Assembly (NCBI GenBank): GCA_022579005.1
Contig: MU401480.1
Coordinates: 186,001-250,000 of the forward strand
Direction: 5' to 3'
Length of the DNA: 64,000 nt
DNA from: Poronia punctata
Lineage: Eukaryota > Ascomycota > Sordariomycetes > Xylariales > Xylariaceae
Part shown: positions 12,297 to 24,110 of the stretch, in pieces
Layout: each line of letters begins with the position of its first letter
How positions within the stretch are numbered: the first letter of the stretch is position 1
Notes under the pieces: model-generated
The model's database searches: none
What the model saw: only the letters and a program-made list of their open reading frames with translations
Told to the model about the DNA's origin: nothing
Position numbers and translations under genes: made by a program

Positions 12297-14665
12297 GGTC
12301 AGTATATTCAGATAGAATTACTAAGTCGACACACGTATTGGGGTAAGCAGTGTTATGTGGCATCCAATTACAAAGGGAATCTGAATCCTAGCTCCTGGTG
12401 AGACTTTTGAGACAAGGCATGCCAAAGGAGGTAGTGTCATAGGGTGGTGGTCGGTCGAGTCATCTCAACAAAGGGCTTATGAGAGACTGGTAGGTCGAAA
12501 GCGGTACGTAGATGTTTGATGGAACTAGCAGTTTCATCTAACCTATCGCGTCGAGCCAGTGCCATCCATCACTTCAGATGATAGAAAATTGAGAGGCACC
12601 CGTGAAAAGCAGATGGCTGCAGAGTCTACAAAAGCTCTCATGTCCAGCAGGCCGTTTCGATGACAACGTTGTTTGCATTGTGCGGCCCCGAAAAATGGGA
12701 CGGCCATTCCAACCATTGACGAGAAGTGTGTGCATCTTCAATCCGTAGAACGGGCAGTGATGCGTAGATCCTTGGTGAGAGAGCCTCGAATATGGCAGTG
12801 GACAAGTTTTGATAATCAAACTTGATGGCAACATCGTTTCAATGATTTCATTATGAAAGGCTCATAGACCGGCGTGCATATCTGAAATGTGAGAGGGTGC
12901 CCAGGAAAAGGGTGCATGCAAAGAAAATATCAAGTCCGTACCTCCATACTCATGGTCTGACATGATAAAGGCTACGAGCAGAGCTGGTTTGACACGTGAT
13001 AGGTATCCGTTTCTAAGAAGACAGGCGGATGGGTCTTTGTGACGATAATATTGACGTGTTAGGTCTTATGCTGAAGTCTGAAGGCTGTTCGTCTGTATCA
13101 GCCATTGAGGGTTAGTAAAGTATAGATGTTAAGAACGATTGATTCCATTACAGATGAATGCATACAAATTACCTATTCTTTTTAAATAAAAGATGAGGTT
13201 ATAATACGAGGCAGGTACCAAAATACTTGTATGAGGTAGTTGGTACCTTAGGTATAAGTGTTTGGCGGCGTTTTTAGGTACAATACACACTGTACGTTTT
13301 ACTATCATCAGAAAAGCATGCGGGCGAGACCCTGGAAGGAACGGCGGCGGACATGCCTGCCTATATAGACATCTGTACACCGTCTGCAGGGTTGCACTCT
13401 TCTGCTGAAAGCTAGCTTGACGGGCCAATAACACTGCATTTCTGCTTTTTGTCACCTGCCATCATTTCACCTCTACTCCAGGCATCAGCGACTTCAACAA
13501 AGACTCATACTTGAATGTGAAGGAAAAAATTGCTTTCTAGGTATGTAGAAAAGCCTAGATTTGCTCTACTGGATCCAACTGATTTAGCTTTGAGAAATAT
13601 GAACCTAAATGCAGAAGGCTGACGCCAATCAAGGCCAGTTAAAAAGTGTCACTTGTACACTGAAAATTGAAAGCCAGGAGCAGAACAGGACATCATGTGG
13701 GGCATAGCTATAGGTGAGCTAAGAGACTTTGGATCTAGCTCATAGGTTGCTAGAGCTGCACAGATACCTACCATATAAATAGCTCGATTTTTTTTTCTCC
13801 TTCCTTCCTTTCTCAAATATTTTGCATCTGCCACATTCCTCGAGGTCAACCATGTCAATAGCGCAAATATGCGCGCATCTGCCACGAGATGACACCTAGG
13901 TTTGTATAACCAGGGGTCTGGTCAGTTGAACATAGCGCAATGTTTCAAATGCATTCTATCGCAGCCAATCTCGAACCTCAACAATGAATTGTAAGTCCAG
14001 TTCTCGATATTCGTTTCTCTTTTACTTCTATGATGAGCATATTGTCGCCCCAGTCTTATTAGCCTAATGACAATGGGCTACATGGTGATCGACACGTCAG
14101 CCAAACAGACATGACTGAATGAAGTTTGAAACCAACATTTGTTGCTTGCGTTTAACCCGTACTTTGGTTTCAATACTAACATGGCGAAAAGTATTTTAGT
14201 TGCGGTTTTCCGTATGTGCTTCCGAAACCATACCCCTGAGTCTGTCTCTCCCGAGTGCATGATGTTCTTTACCCAAAATGTACTATCAAATACCGACTCG
14301 ACAAGATGGACAAAGTTTTCTCCTGATCCTCGCCGTTCTCCCGGATCGCAACCATCAGTGGAACCATGGCATACAACCTTTAGACTAATGGGATAGATAG
14401 AAACAGGCGTTTGCATCATTGCTTTTTCGCAGGTCGCGCCTAGATGATGAAGAATACTTTGTAAGGTACGGTTCATGATCTCCTTTGTTTATTCACTGCT
14501 TATGATGACTATGCTATTTCCGAATTCTTGATGTGGAAAATCCCATCGTCTTTTCATCTTTCGGCTGAAGCACACCTCGATACTCGCGTATGTTGTTCTA
14601 TTGATGCTTGTTCCAAGCTAACAGTGTCTAGTCTTCTATCAGATCGATTCTATGTGCGTCTACTT
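12297..14665. other. Intergenic, no gene seen
   Basis: A 2.4-kb spacer between two minus-strand genes. Several short frames exist (for example 13129-13455 and 14078-14476 on the minus strand) but their translations lack domains and have no splice partners. No repeat family is evident. Confidence 0.5.
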
Positions 14666-15602
14666 CTATTGAAAATCGGCAAGTTCTGTCTGGTCCCACC
14701 TGCGAAACAATTAGCCAGTGAAGAAGAACATGGGGTCGTGACTTGTTACCTGTAGTGCTTTCCGTTGAAGGAAGGTAGAGCGCCAACCGCCAACTTGGCT
14801 ATCACGGTGCCGGGTTGATCAGGTCGGAGCAACTTGCCCTCTTCGTGCTCCGCTACAAAGCTAGCATAGACATCTGGCGCCATACCAGTTTGGCCTTGTT
14901 CTCTGATGAACTTTTGCATGTCCGTATCAACTTTGCCAGGTGAGATGGCCACAGAGGTTATGGAAGGCTCTTCCACGGCGAGGTGGGCACAGATGTGGTT
15001 TAGAGCAGCCTTGGATGTTCCATAAGCTCCCCAACCACCGTAGGCACCGACTGAGGCCCCGGAGGAGACGAAGATGACTTTGCCGTTGGTCTTTCGTAGT
15101 TCTGGGATAGCCTCTTTTACCTATATATATAATCAGAATCTTATCCACACAATAAAAAAGCAGTTGTACTTACCAATGCTACGGGACTGAAGACATTGAT
15201 ATCGTAATTCCGCCTCCACTCCTCAGGATCCGAATCAACAATCTTGGTGATTGGATTTAAAGTGCCATGGTTGATGACGATTCCGTCAATCTTGCCAAAC
15301 GACTTGACCGCAGCTCCTATAACTTTTGATGCCACCTATATATATAACATTTCCGTGTCTTAGTAAAACAACAACTCCGGCCATCAAATTCGTTTCATTT
15401 TTTTCTTTCTTACTTTGAGATCTGACAAATCAGCACTGATGTAATCGACCGCATCCCCATGTTTCTCCTTCAACTTGCGCAACTCATCTTCCGATCTGGC
15501 GACGAGAAAGACCTTGTTCGACGGTGATTCCCTGAGAAGGATTTCCACGATGGCGAGTCCAAGACCTCGGCTTGCGCCTGTTACGATGATTGATTTGGAC
15601 AT
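14666..15602 (-). CDS. Short-chain dehydrogenase/reductase, YIR035C/Irc24-like
   Basis: NAD(P)H-dependent carbonyl reductase of the classical SDR fold, probably cytosolic, substrate unknown. Four exons on the minus strand: 15602-15414, 15335-15174, 15120-14750 and 14699-14666; all GT-AG, total 251 residues. Visible motifs: cofactor-binding TGASRGLG at residues 8-15, structural NHG (VINHGTLNP), catalytic Ser in IFVSSGAS and the YxxxK motif YGTSK, then PGKVDTDMQ. The last exon is only 34 bp; without it the protein would stop at a stop codon reached by reading through the intron donor, whereas with it the C-terminus becomes KHYRWDQTELADFQ, which fits the family end. Benzil- and sepiapterin-reductase-like enzymes are the nearest known class. 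Confidence 0.9.
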
Positions 15603-16440
15603 TTTTTGGGGGGTTTTGTGAGATTTGTAGATGGTCCGGTGGTGCGTTGCAAATTTTTGTTTTTCTCGTCTTTGATAGTAATAAATAAATAAATAAATAA
15701 ATAAATAATAGCTATCTACGAGTAGAAATCTACGAGTTGAATTTTAGGTGACATTACTCGTACACATGGTGGGGTTTTCGGAAGTTCAGAATAGGTGCGG
15801 GAGAGGGGCAGGGGCAGGGGCATGGTGAGGTAAGGCGGGCTGGTTGCTGGTAGGCAGGGAGGTAATTTTTCTGGTGCTGGAAATCTAGACTACCACACAT
15901 ATGACTGTACTGTATCTACCTGCCCCCCAGGCTTTCATCACGGTTGGTAAGAAAAAAGGAAAGAATTATATAACGCATGAGTTTTGTTTGGGCTTTTTGT
16001 TTTTCTCTTCTCTTCTTTGTCAGTTGGTAGGTAAAAGTCTGGTTATCATATGTACGAGTAGGTAGGTAGGTATGCAGAGACGGAAGACTGAGGTCGCGAC
16101 CAAAGTCGAAATCCAACAATAGAACTGGTAGACTTGGATAGATACCTGTGTACGTTTCTTACGACGTCTATTTTCCGAAAAAGAGAGGGAAGAAAAAAAA
16201 ACCGGTGCAGAGATTACAGTACATGATAGCAGTAGCCTATGTAAGTAGTAACTAATTCCACCAAGAACAATACCCTCCCGTGAGCAGATAGGTACTCGTA
16301 CTTTATAGCTACGAGATTATAAACATGAAAACAAGGGCAAAAACACATCTCCAAGTATTGACCTACTTATAACCTTAGATAGTTTGCTTGCCTACCAATT
16401 TGGTGAATAGATATAGACACCGACTAACCTTCAAGCCAGC
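15603..16440. other. Intergenic upstream of the SDR gene and the first 5S gene
   Basis: Holds the SDR promoter, an (ATAA)7 microsatellite at 15681-15709, and four TACGAGTA/TACTCGTA octamers (15717, 15755, 16053, 16293). No coding exon is supported. Confidence 0.6.
16408..16416 (+). promoter_or_regulatory. TATA-like box of 5S rRNA gene 1
   Basis: TAGATATAG centred about 30 bp upstream of the 5S rRNA start. Dispersed 5S genes of filamentous ascomycetes are known to need an upstream TATA-like element at this distance, and the second copy has a matching box at the same spacing. Confidence 0.55.
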
Positions 16441-16559
16441 ACGTACGACCATAGGATGTAGAGAACGCGGGGTCCCGTCCGCTCCCCCATAGCTAAGCTA
16501 CATACCGCCAGATCAGTAGTTGGGTCGGTGACGACCAGCGAATCCCTGGTGTTGTACGT
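16441..16559 (+). rRNA. 5S ribosomal RNA (copy 1)
   Basis: A 119-nt 5S rRNA gene transcribed by RNA polymerase III. The start ACGTACGACCATAGGATG pairs with the end GGTGTTGTACGT to close helix I. The internal control region includes GTAGTTGGGTCGGTGACGAC and AGCGAATCCC, typical of fungal 5S. It is followed at once by a long T run broken by C, the polymerase III terminator. The gene stands alone in an intergenic region, as in other Pezizomycotina, and is identical over its full length to the copy at 35575. A few internal bases (CTCCCCCATAGCTAAGC) differ from the common Neurospora type. Confidence 0.96.
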
Positions 16560-18158
16560 TTTTTCTTCTTTTTTTAGTTTCCCCCCCCCTTGTCTTCTAT
16601 CTACCTACTCGTTCTATAATCCGGTTCTATCTATCTCTTTTTTGTTTTTGTTTTTTTTTTTTTTTTTTTCGCTACCACTTACTTCCTATTTATCTCGAAC
16701 CTTGACTACCTTACTTTACCTACTCCTCCTCCCTAGAGCGTACGCACGCGCGTTTTCCCCTCTCCCCTCCCCAACGTCGCAGATATAAGGTAGGTATGCA
16801 TGCATGCAAGCCCTTCTTTTCTTCCCCGGTACAGGTAACCTAACTTTGCATCATGCGAACCAAAACCAACCCGATTTCCTGGTAAGCTAGCTACCTAGCT
16901 AGCTAAGGTACATAGGTCACCTTGATCAAGCGTGTATGCATCTGTCTTTGGTATCGTGCCGGGAATTATAGATGGGAGGTACGATCTTTGAGAAAGCTTT
17001 ATTCATGTATGTAGAGTATTTATCTTTCCTCCGATCTTTCACTTACTTACCTGGATTCGTATTTATCTGGATCTAACCAAAGGTAGGTAGGTAAACGAGT
17101 TTTGGGGGGAATATGTAAGGGTATGTATACAAAAGTCCGGGGATGCAGCAAAATTTATCTATCGTATGGCGCGAACTTATAAACACCGCTACAAGCTTCT
17201 GCGTCTAGGTCTAAAGGGGGTGGTGATATGCCCTTACCGCGCGCAAACAGGTAGGTAGATATCTACGTGGTAAGGATGATTTCATATATAGCCCAAGAAT
17301 TCTTTCCGTTACGTTATATGTTTAAGGCTTTGGAAATATGTGTACATGTAATGTGATACCTACACTACTTTTTGACGTGACTGACTGACTGACATACGTA
17401 TGACATATCTTGTCTCAGACCATTTACCTTACTTATTTACAAGGTGGCTTATGGCTTATGGCTTGTGGCCTGGCTGACTGGTACCGTGCGTATCCCAATC
17501 ATGTGCCGACCCGTTTTTGTGTGTGTACGAGTAGGATAGATGGATAAAAATAAATCAAATCTTTAACTGCATGAAAACTTTATGTGTATAGTAGAGTAGA
17601 TGTAGGTTTTCAGCAAGACCACGAGACAGTTTAGTTTTGCATTAGAAGGTATACTCGTAGATAAAACCTTTATAAAATTTGTTTGGAGCTAGTACTTGGG
17701 AAATAAAATAATTCCCGTAGTTTGTGGTATCTTTGATCCTTTCGCCTCACATTTTTATCCCTTCCGAATAAAGCCTTTCCTTTCCTTTTCCCGGGGTTAA
17801 TATTATATAAAGTACATAAGAGGTTGATAATACAAGAGAGATTAGGTATCGGGATGAGGGACTTGGTTGTGAGTGTTTGTTTGTTTGTATGTGTATGTGT
17901 GTGTGTGTGTGGACGCATATCATGTTGCTCTCCTGGAACGAACAATTATGCGGTTTGTATATAATCGTAAAAAAGAAGAAAAAGGCAACGTAAATTCGTA
18001 AAATATGACGTGTAAAAGGGTTGCGGGGGTGGATATCGCAAAACCCTGCGACTCCTATCAGGACAATTTGATGGGCACGAGGATAAATGTATGGTGATCG
18101 GGTTGTTTTCGTGGTTAAAAGGATGATAGGCGAAACGGGTGCCGGGGCTTCCGGTCCA
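16560..18158. other. Intergenic, no gene seen
   Basis: Begins with the 5S terminator T/C-rich tract. Contains poly-T and pyrimidine tracts (16560-16670), short palindromic CTAGCTAGC-type sequence near 16890, a (GT)n run at 17870-17910 and two octamers (17526, 17652). No coding exon is supported. Confidence 0.5.
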
Positions 18159-18797
18159 TTACTCGGGCAGCTCGAAATGGTTTTCTTGAAACTCGGCATC
18201 CCTCTCATCCAGTTCAAAGACGACACCCTGGCGTTTCCAAGCCCCTCTCTTGACAAAGACGTCAGTCTCGTTCATCCATTCGGCGTTTCGTCTCCTAGGA
18301 GAGCTCGACTGCGTGGTAGGAGACGACGATGTCTCCGAGGTGGCCGAGGAGGAAAAAGAACCGGAATCAGACGCCAGACCGGGAGAGGCTTCGGGACAGT
18401 CCTTTAACGGCCACTGCGAAGACTCGCTAGAGACGGGGCTTTGGAAGTAGCAGTTCCGTCCTTTGATGGGAGAGTATACGGCCATGTCCTGGATGTGGTC
18501 TTGGACGTGCCGTGTCTGGTTGGTGTTGAAGAAGCGGGCCTCGCGCTCCTCGTCTTCTTGGTACCGCATCATGTCGTATTCTATCACATGAGGCGAGGTG
18601 TTGAGTCGGAGGGGTGGGTGGAGGGAGAGAGGGTTGTAGCCGTCGGTGGTTTTGCTGTGATGGACATTCGTGGATGAGGAGAGGGTGCTGGGAGAACTCT
18701 TATTTCGTGTATGTCTCTTCTCTTCCGTATCGCTGTGCTTGGAAGAGATGCTCTTGGATCTCCTCTGGAAGAGCGATGGTTTGTTGATGTGGACCAT
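18159..18797 (-). CDS. Conserved-looking Ser-rich hypothetical protein
   Basis: A single uninterrupted minus-strand frame of 212 residues. The N-terminal half is basic and Ser/Thr/His-rich (SKSISSKHSDTEEKRHTR), the middle has a run of serines (SSSATSETSSSPTTQSSSPRRR), and the C-terminal 40 residues are compact and less biased: AEWMNETDVFVKRGAWKRQG then FELDERDAEFQENHFELPE. The contrast between a disordered body and a well-formed end suggests a real protein with a short conserved C-terminal motif. There is no signal peptide or membrane segment. I do not recognise the family. Frames on the plus strand covering the same bases are shadows. Confidence 0.65.
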   Translation of the reverse strand: MVHINKPSLFQRRSKSISSKHSDTEEKRHTRNKSSPSTLSSSTNVHHSKTTDGYNPLSLHPPLRLNTSPHVIEYDMMRYQEDEEREARFFNTNQTRHVQDHIQDMAVYSPIKGRNCYFQSPVSSESSQWPLKDCPEASPGLASDSGSFSSSATSETSSSPTTQSSSPRRRNAEWMNETDVFVKRGAWKRQGVVFELDERDAEFQENHFELPE

Positions 18798-21700
18798 TGT
18801 GGTGGTAGTGGGTCGTCGAGAGCCAATGGTGATGATAATGAGAGTAGGTATATGTGTATCTTTCTGTATGTTGGTATAACTACTTTACCCAAGGTATGTG
18901 GAGGCCTGGGTAGATGCTCGATACAACCAGAGGTCGACACCGAGCAAGAGGCGGTAGATGTATCTATATCCAAGGAATAGGGCCAGCGAACCAGAATATC
19001 TGAACGATCGAAGAGCTATAAAATGCCATATGACCATCGAATTGAATACGAGTAACTTAATATCCAGGCATAGAGTCTAGACTAAGATGCCCCTCATTAG
19101 TCGGTCCCTGCAGATATACCCCTGTAGATGGAATGTCTTTGTGTGTGTAAGATTCGTGCCTTGCAGGATGCTCAACCAGGTTCGATCATAGATAGGCCGA
19201 CGTGTCCAGGACTCCCGGCGGGAGGAGGGGAAGGTGTTGATAAGTACGGTAGGCTACTACCAGATTTAAGATGGACAGGAGTAAAAGTATATCTCCAACT
19301 AGAAAAGTATAACCTTTGATTTCATGGTGGATTTTGAATTTTTGATACATACTAGTATAGATAAATACCAGCTAAGCTAGGTCTTCACAAAGGGAGAGAG
19401 CGAGCAAGAAATGCGTCATTGAGTGAATTCAGATTACATTGGAATGGTTTGGGGGTCCCATATTGGCCCCGTCGAACAACTTGCGGGCCAGCCGTGACTG
19501 GCCAATGTGCTATGCCAACGTGATCGGCTTGGTTGCACCGGTGTCTCAAGAAATCTCGGCTTTGTAATGGTCTTCGATTTATTAATCCTCTGCCTATTTC
19601 ATTTTCTTGCATGCAGTTTGCTCGTGGTGATCGAACGGATATTACTGGGCTCCTGCATTTTCTTTGCCCTACCGTAAATTGAATTATTATTATGGTAGGT
19701 GGACAATATTGAAAGGCATGGGATTTTGAAAGTACGGCCTGCCCAATAATGGCATATGTAAGGTGGACGATAGGGAAAATAAGATGAAGATGTGTATGTT
19801 GGCGTCTGCGTTATGCAGGAGCTTGACAAGAGAAAGAGAACACCTTCCCATGTGCGACCAGGAATGAGGTTCATGTACTCGTACCTACCTCCGTCTCCAC
19901 GCAGAGCCGAACAAAACCGGGGATGGCGATGTACTAGTTGACCTAGGTACGAGTAGTAGGTGATACTACGTAGCAACGGGTACATGGTGAGCTTTTGCGT
20001 GTTATTTTACCTACCAGAGGCTTGGGCTACGTTGTTACAAAACAATGTTTCCAGATGAAGAGAATCTGGCGTGCCTGATCTTCCAGTGAAGCTACTAAAT
20101 TGATACTGGCTTCAATCCAATAACCTAGACAGTCCATCACCATCCCAAGACACCAGATGGCCTTCTACAGTCGTAGGTACTCCTCGTTTCTTTTGTGTCT
20201 TTTGAACTCGGCATGTGGCTTTTGCATGTTTTCTTGGCAGGCCCGGATGCTTGGATTTCCTTGGTCACTAAAAAATCGACAATGACCGCATGACCTCAAA
20301 GAAAGCTTGAAAGTTGAAAGACCTTGGGGGCTAGTCTAGGCCGTTTTCACAATAAACATCATTCAACCACCCCTCCCTATTTCTGCCCCATTACTAGGAT
20401 CGGTAGATCCCGTAGATCCCTGTTCAAGGCCCAACGATTCGTTGGTCGTGATGTGGGGATGATTCCAAAATCCTATTTTGGAAATTTGTTTTGCGCTTTT
20501 CTGCAGCTTTCGTCCCGTCCATTTTCGGATGGGCTTGGCCGCGACGGCCGAAACTAATGTATCTCTCTTCTGCCCGGGCCTTCCGTCTGTTTGAATTTTA
20601 AGTTTTGAGAGAAGAGATAAGAACGCATAGGAAATTGAGTTAGGTGAGCCTCCTTTCCCTACTTTGACAGGCTTTTGGTTCACAAGTTGTGATGTGGCAC
20701 CCCGCGCATATGCCAGAATGGTCTACCGTCTAGAGAATATGTTTTTTCGGCGGCATTAGTTGGGATGGCTGGCTTCATGCTACCTACATGAAGACCAAAC
20801 TTTAACACGTATCTTACTACCTATATGACGCTACCTATGGTACTCGATTTCGCAGTATGCCCAGGTCAGTCCTCATCGTCGTAAGCGAAAAGGAATAATC
20901 AAACCTGCCTGCCTTATTTGTATGCTGGCTACGTGTGAAAGTAGGTACTTATGTGTTCGATGGACGCAGAGTGCGGCGCGATCGCAAGCGGTCAAGATTC
21001 TGGGTAGCACAGTAGTAACCTTACACCACATATACAGAAGCCTTTCGATATGTACACTACCTACGCAAAAGGACGTACCGTACCGTACCGTACCGTAAAC
21101 CGGGTACATATCTACCTCTACCTCCTTGGAATCATATTTCATGCCTTACACATACTTCTTGAGATCAACCTATGTATTCGTTAGAATCATACATAGTACA
21201 CACCACGTTCAAAGGCTGAAACGCGTCGTCGCACGCTATGCCCTGATATGGTTGGGCAGCTGGTGGGGTGTGACTGAACGCTGTTGTAAACTTGTAGCGC
21301 TGATGTCAGACAATCATCACTCCCCCGCGCACAGCATATAGCGCTTGCAACGATCCAAACCGCAGACGTCGATACCTGAGCACAAATACCTTATTTCAAA
21401 GTTGAGATTGTCAAACTGTCATATATGACGGGGGGCGTATGAGTCAATAGTTATGCGAGCACCACGTTCTTGTAATCCGTTGTACATACATTTTTCATCG
21501 AGTTTGAATAGGGGAAGTATTGCAAAGTCAGCATTTGAAATGCCAAGTGCAACCTGCATTTACAGTCAGTCACGGCTTTTGCCTTTGCTGGCCCTGAGTA
21601 CAGCACGAACCGCGATAAATACTTTTTTACACACGATAGGCACTTGCACACTTTGCACGGCGGTATGGGTTTCTTAGGTATACCTACTAGAACCATGGAC

Positions 21701-23066
21701 AAACGTTTCCTTTACTATTTTGGTGCACCCCGCAATGCTTATACGAAAGCTTAATTAAGATACACGATTCAGAAGTCGTAGTAAAATATCCGTCTGTACG
21801 TCTACCGGCAGATGTCAGACGGCCCTAGCGTCATCTTTATTTTGAGGGTTGAAATGACGGTTGGGTTTGGGTTCAGCCAGTCGACGTGGTCATCAGAGCT
21901 ACCGCGCCAACGCCAACCTGCTGCCCAAAGTCCTCATCTTCGTCTCTGCTCCTAGTGACCGCCTAAGCTCGGTCGAAAATAGACTGCATGGTCCGGGGAA
22001 TTGGCGAACCTGCAGTAGTTTCAGGCTTGTCATTTTGTGCCGTGATTGGGCAACTTAACAGCGATAGGCATTTCATCAGGCTGTTTGGCCTTGATACGAA
22101 TTATCAGTTGTATTGGATTATTCATCCTCATATTGTGCTGCAGATAGGTGGTATATGCTTGACTCATGGACGATCGCCTATCTTTTCCTTTTTTTCTGCC
22201 GACTTTTGCAAGGCCTGATGCGGGCGACAACCACGTTAATAGGCTTCAGGTGGGGTTGTGAGTTCGGATGTTACTTGTTAGGTGCGTTGATAATACTGGT
22301 GATCGTCTATTTGCACTGATTCTAGTCTGACACTGATCAACGCTGTCCGTGGCTTGTCTGCACCCGGTAAATACGTCAGAGGCGTATATATTCGTCGTAT
22401 GCGAAACAGCAAGTGCCTAGGAACAGGAGATAATCCGGTCAACCAAGAGTCCGAACTGTGCCGTGCTGATCCTACGGTAGCTGCTGCGTGTAGCCAATGA
22501 CAATGGCCCGTGTCTGTCTGTTGCTGAGCGAGTAGGATCAAGTTGACCACACACGGCAGCCTTGTAGCCGTGACACGAGCTTGTTTCAAGGCACACGCTC
22601 GTAATGGCGATGTATCTAGTAAGCTACGTGGGATTCTAGCGGAGCTTGATGTATCACAAGCCGTGATGAGTGATGAATAGTCATAGTCTTGCGAGTCAAG
22701 TATTCTTCCGTGTTTCAACGGAAGCCATCTGGCAGAGCCACCCTATCATGCAACCAAGGGCGTGAAAAACTAGCCAGCGTGTGAGTTAGTCCTTCTGAGA
22801 TCATCCAATGGGTTGACGTGCCCCGAGCCTGTCTCAGATTACGTCATTCATAGCACTCAATTGCCGCATCAGCGAGGTGAAAACAGAGTCATAAGACCCG
22901 GCCCAACAAGCTGTGCTGTAGAGTTGCGATGATTGCCATGATGTGACGCTGGTAGGCGATGGTGTTTCGTGGCTTGTCATCTAGCGGAAGGGTAGCGCGC
23001 GTACGGCACCTTCAGCGACCCAGCAGGGGAAGTGCCTGCGGTTTGTTCCGTTTGCCCATTAGGGGT
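18798..23066. other. Very long gene-poor region
   Basis: More than 4 kb without a supported gene. It includes three octamers (19047, 19876, 19948), a tandem ACCGT run near 21075-21100 and otherwise mixed sequence full of stops in all frames. Frames at 19599-19985, 20363-20683, 21861-22058 and 22278-22718 have no recognisable domains. A decayed transposon or undetected non-coding RNA cannot be excluded by eye. Confidence 0.45.
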
Positions 23067-23474
23067 CTATAGGATGCCATCGTTTTCGCCCGGCAGCCTC
23101 TTGACGCGCTTTTGTTCCCAGGAGTCGAGATCTTTCGCAGCGAGCCTCTTTAAGAATTCTCAGTGTCAGCCCTCTGTGGCCTTTGAAAAGGGAAAAGAAG
23201 GCCTTACGTAGTATTCTTCATTGATATTGACTTTCCTCCTGTTCCTCCCGACACCTAATTCCTCCTCCTTGCTCATCTGTCGGACCTTTCGATCATGTCG
23301 TTCGTAGCGGACTGCAGTTGCGGGTGTAAGAATGAAGGAACCGGCTATGATGACGGACATGAAGGGTAGGCCGAATAGCAAGAATGGACGCTTCGCCATC
23401 ATTGCGCGGTATTTGGCAGCAAACGAGCCCGTGTCCGCTGCGCCACGATACTTTTTCGATGGGAAGACGGCCAT
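23067..23474 (-). CDS. COX16: Cytochrome c oxidase assembly protein COX16
   Basis: Mitochondrial inner-membrane factor needed for assembly of complex IV. Two exons on the minus strand, 23474-23208 and 23147-23067, with a 60-bp intron (donor GTAAGG); total 115 residues, the family's usual size. The first exon has the conserved basic lead and a single membrane segment (RPFLLFGLPFMSVIIAGSF, about residues 29-47) followed by TAVRYERHDRKVRQM and NINEEYY. The second exon supplies RLAAKDLDSWEQKRVKRL and the end GENDGIL, the family hallmark; reading through the donor would lose it. It is divergently arranged with the ATR-type kinase gene, 636 bp apart. Confidence 0.94.
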
Positions 23475-24110
23475 TGCGAGTACAGTTTATGCGCAAAGAG
23501 ATTGAACCCTAGGATAATTGAAGGCTATATGATTGTTTGGGGACGGGGGTGAACTTTGAAGGAGTGAAAATCTGGGGATGGCCACCTCTTTAGGTATCGC
23601 ATGCTAGACATGAAGCGTAGCAGTCTTGCTAGGGAGGTGCTCAGCTGGATGGACCTAGGCCTTGGTGGGGTCTAATGCAGCAGCTGGGTGCAACCGACGC
23701 TGTTTGGTGGCTGATGGCTCCTACAGGTGCGCCAAAGCGTGGCAGGTGTGTTACACTCCTGTAATGTGCTCACGTGGTTCCGTGTTTGGAGGAGAATCAT
23801 CGTGCTCGCGTCAACGCGTCTCTACATGTCGACCTACCTCTTCACACAAGACTCCAGAGCTCTTTCCACAGTTCTCAAGGCCACTATAGCATTTGGCCTT
23901 GGTGCATTGCGAGTTGACACTCTCATTGAGCATATGCTTTACATAATGAAGGTTAGCTTCAGGTGCTGACCTTTGAACGCCTTTCGCAATTGCCGAGCCA
24001 AAAGATGACAAACATAGCCAACGGCCCCCACATCTCATAGTAGAGGTTACGTTGTAACATTTCGCTTGTCTAACTGGTAGGACGGCTTTGTCACAAATGT
24101 TTGCGGCATC
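23475..24110. promoter_or_regulatory. Shared divergent promoter region of COX16 and the ATR kinase gene
   Basis: 636 bp between two head-to-head start codons. No open frame of note and no obvious TATA box. Both promoters must lie here; whether they share elements cannot be told from sequence alone. Confidence 0.5.

Noticed and set aside
14078..14476. 132-codon minus-strand open frame upstream of the SDR gene
   Set aside because: No recognisable motif and an overlapping frame on the other strand of equal quality.
22278..22718. 146-codon minus-strand open frame
   Set aside because: No domain or conserved-looking segment; treated as chance.
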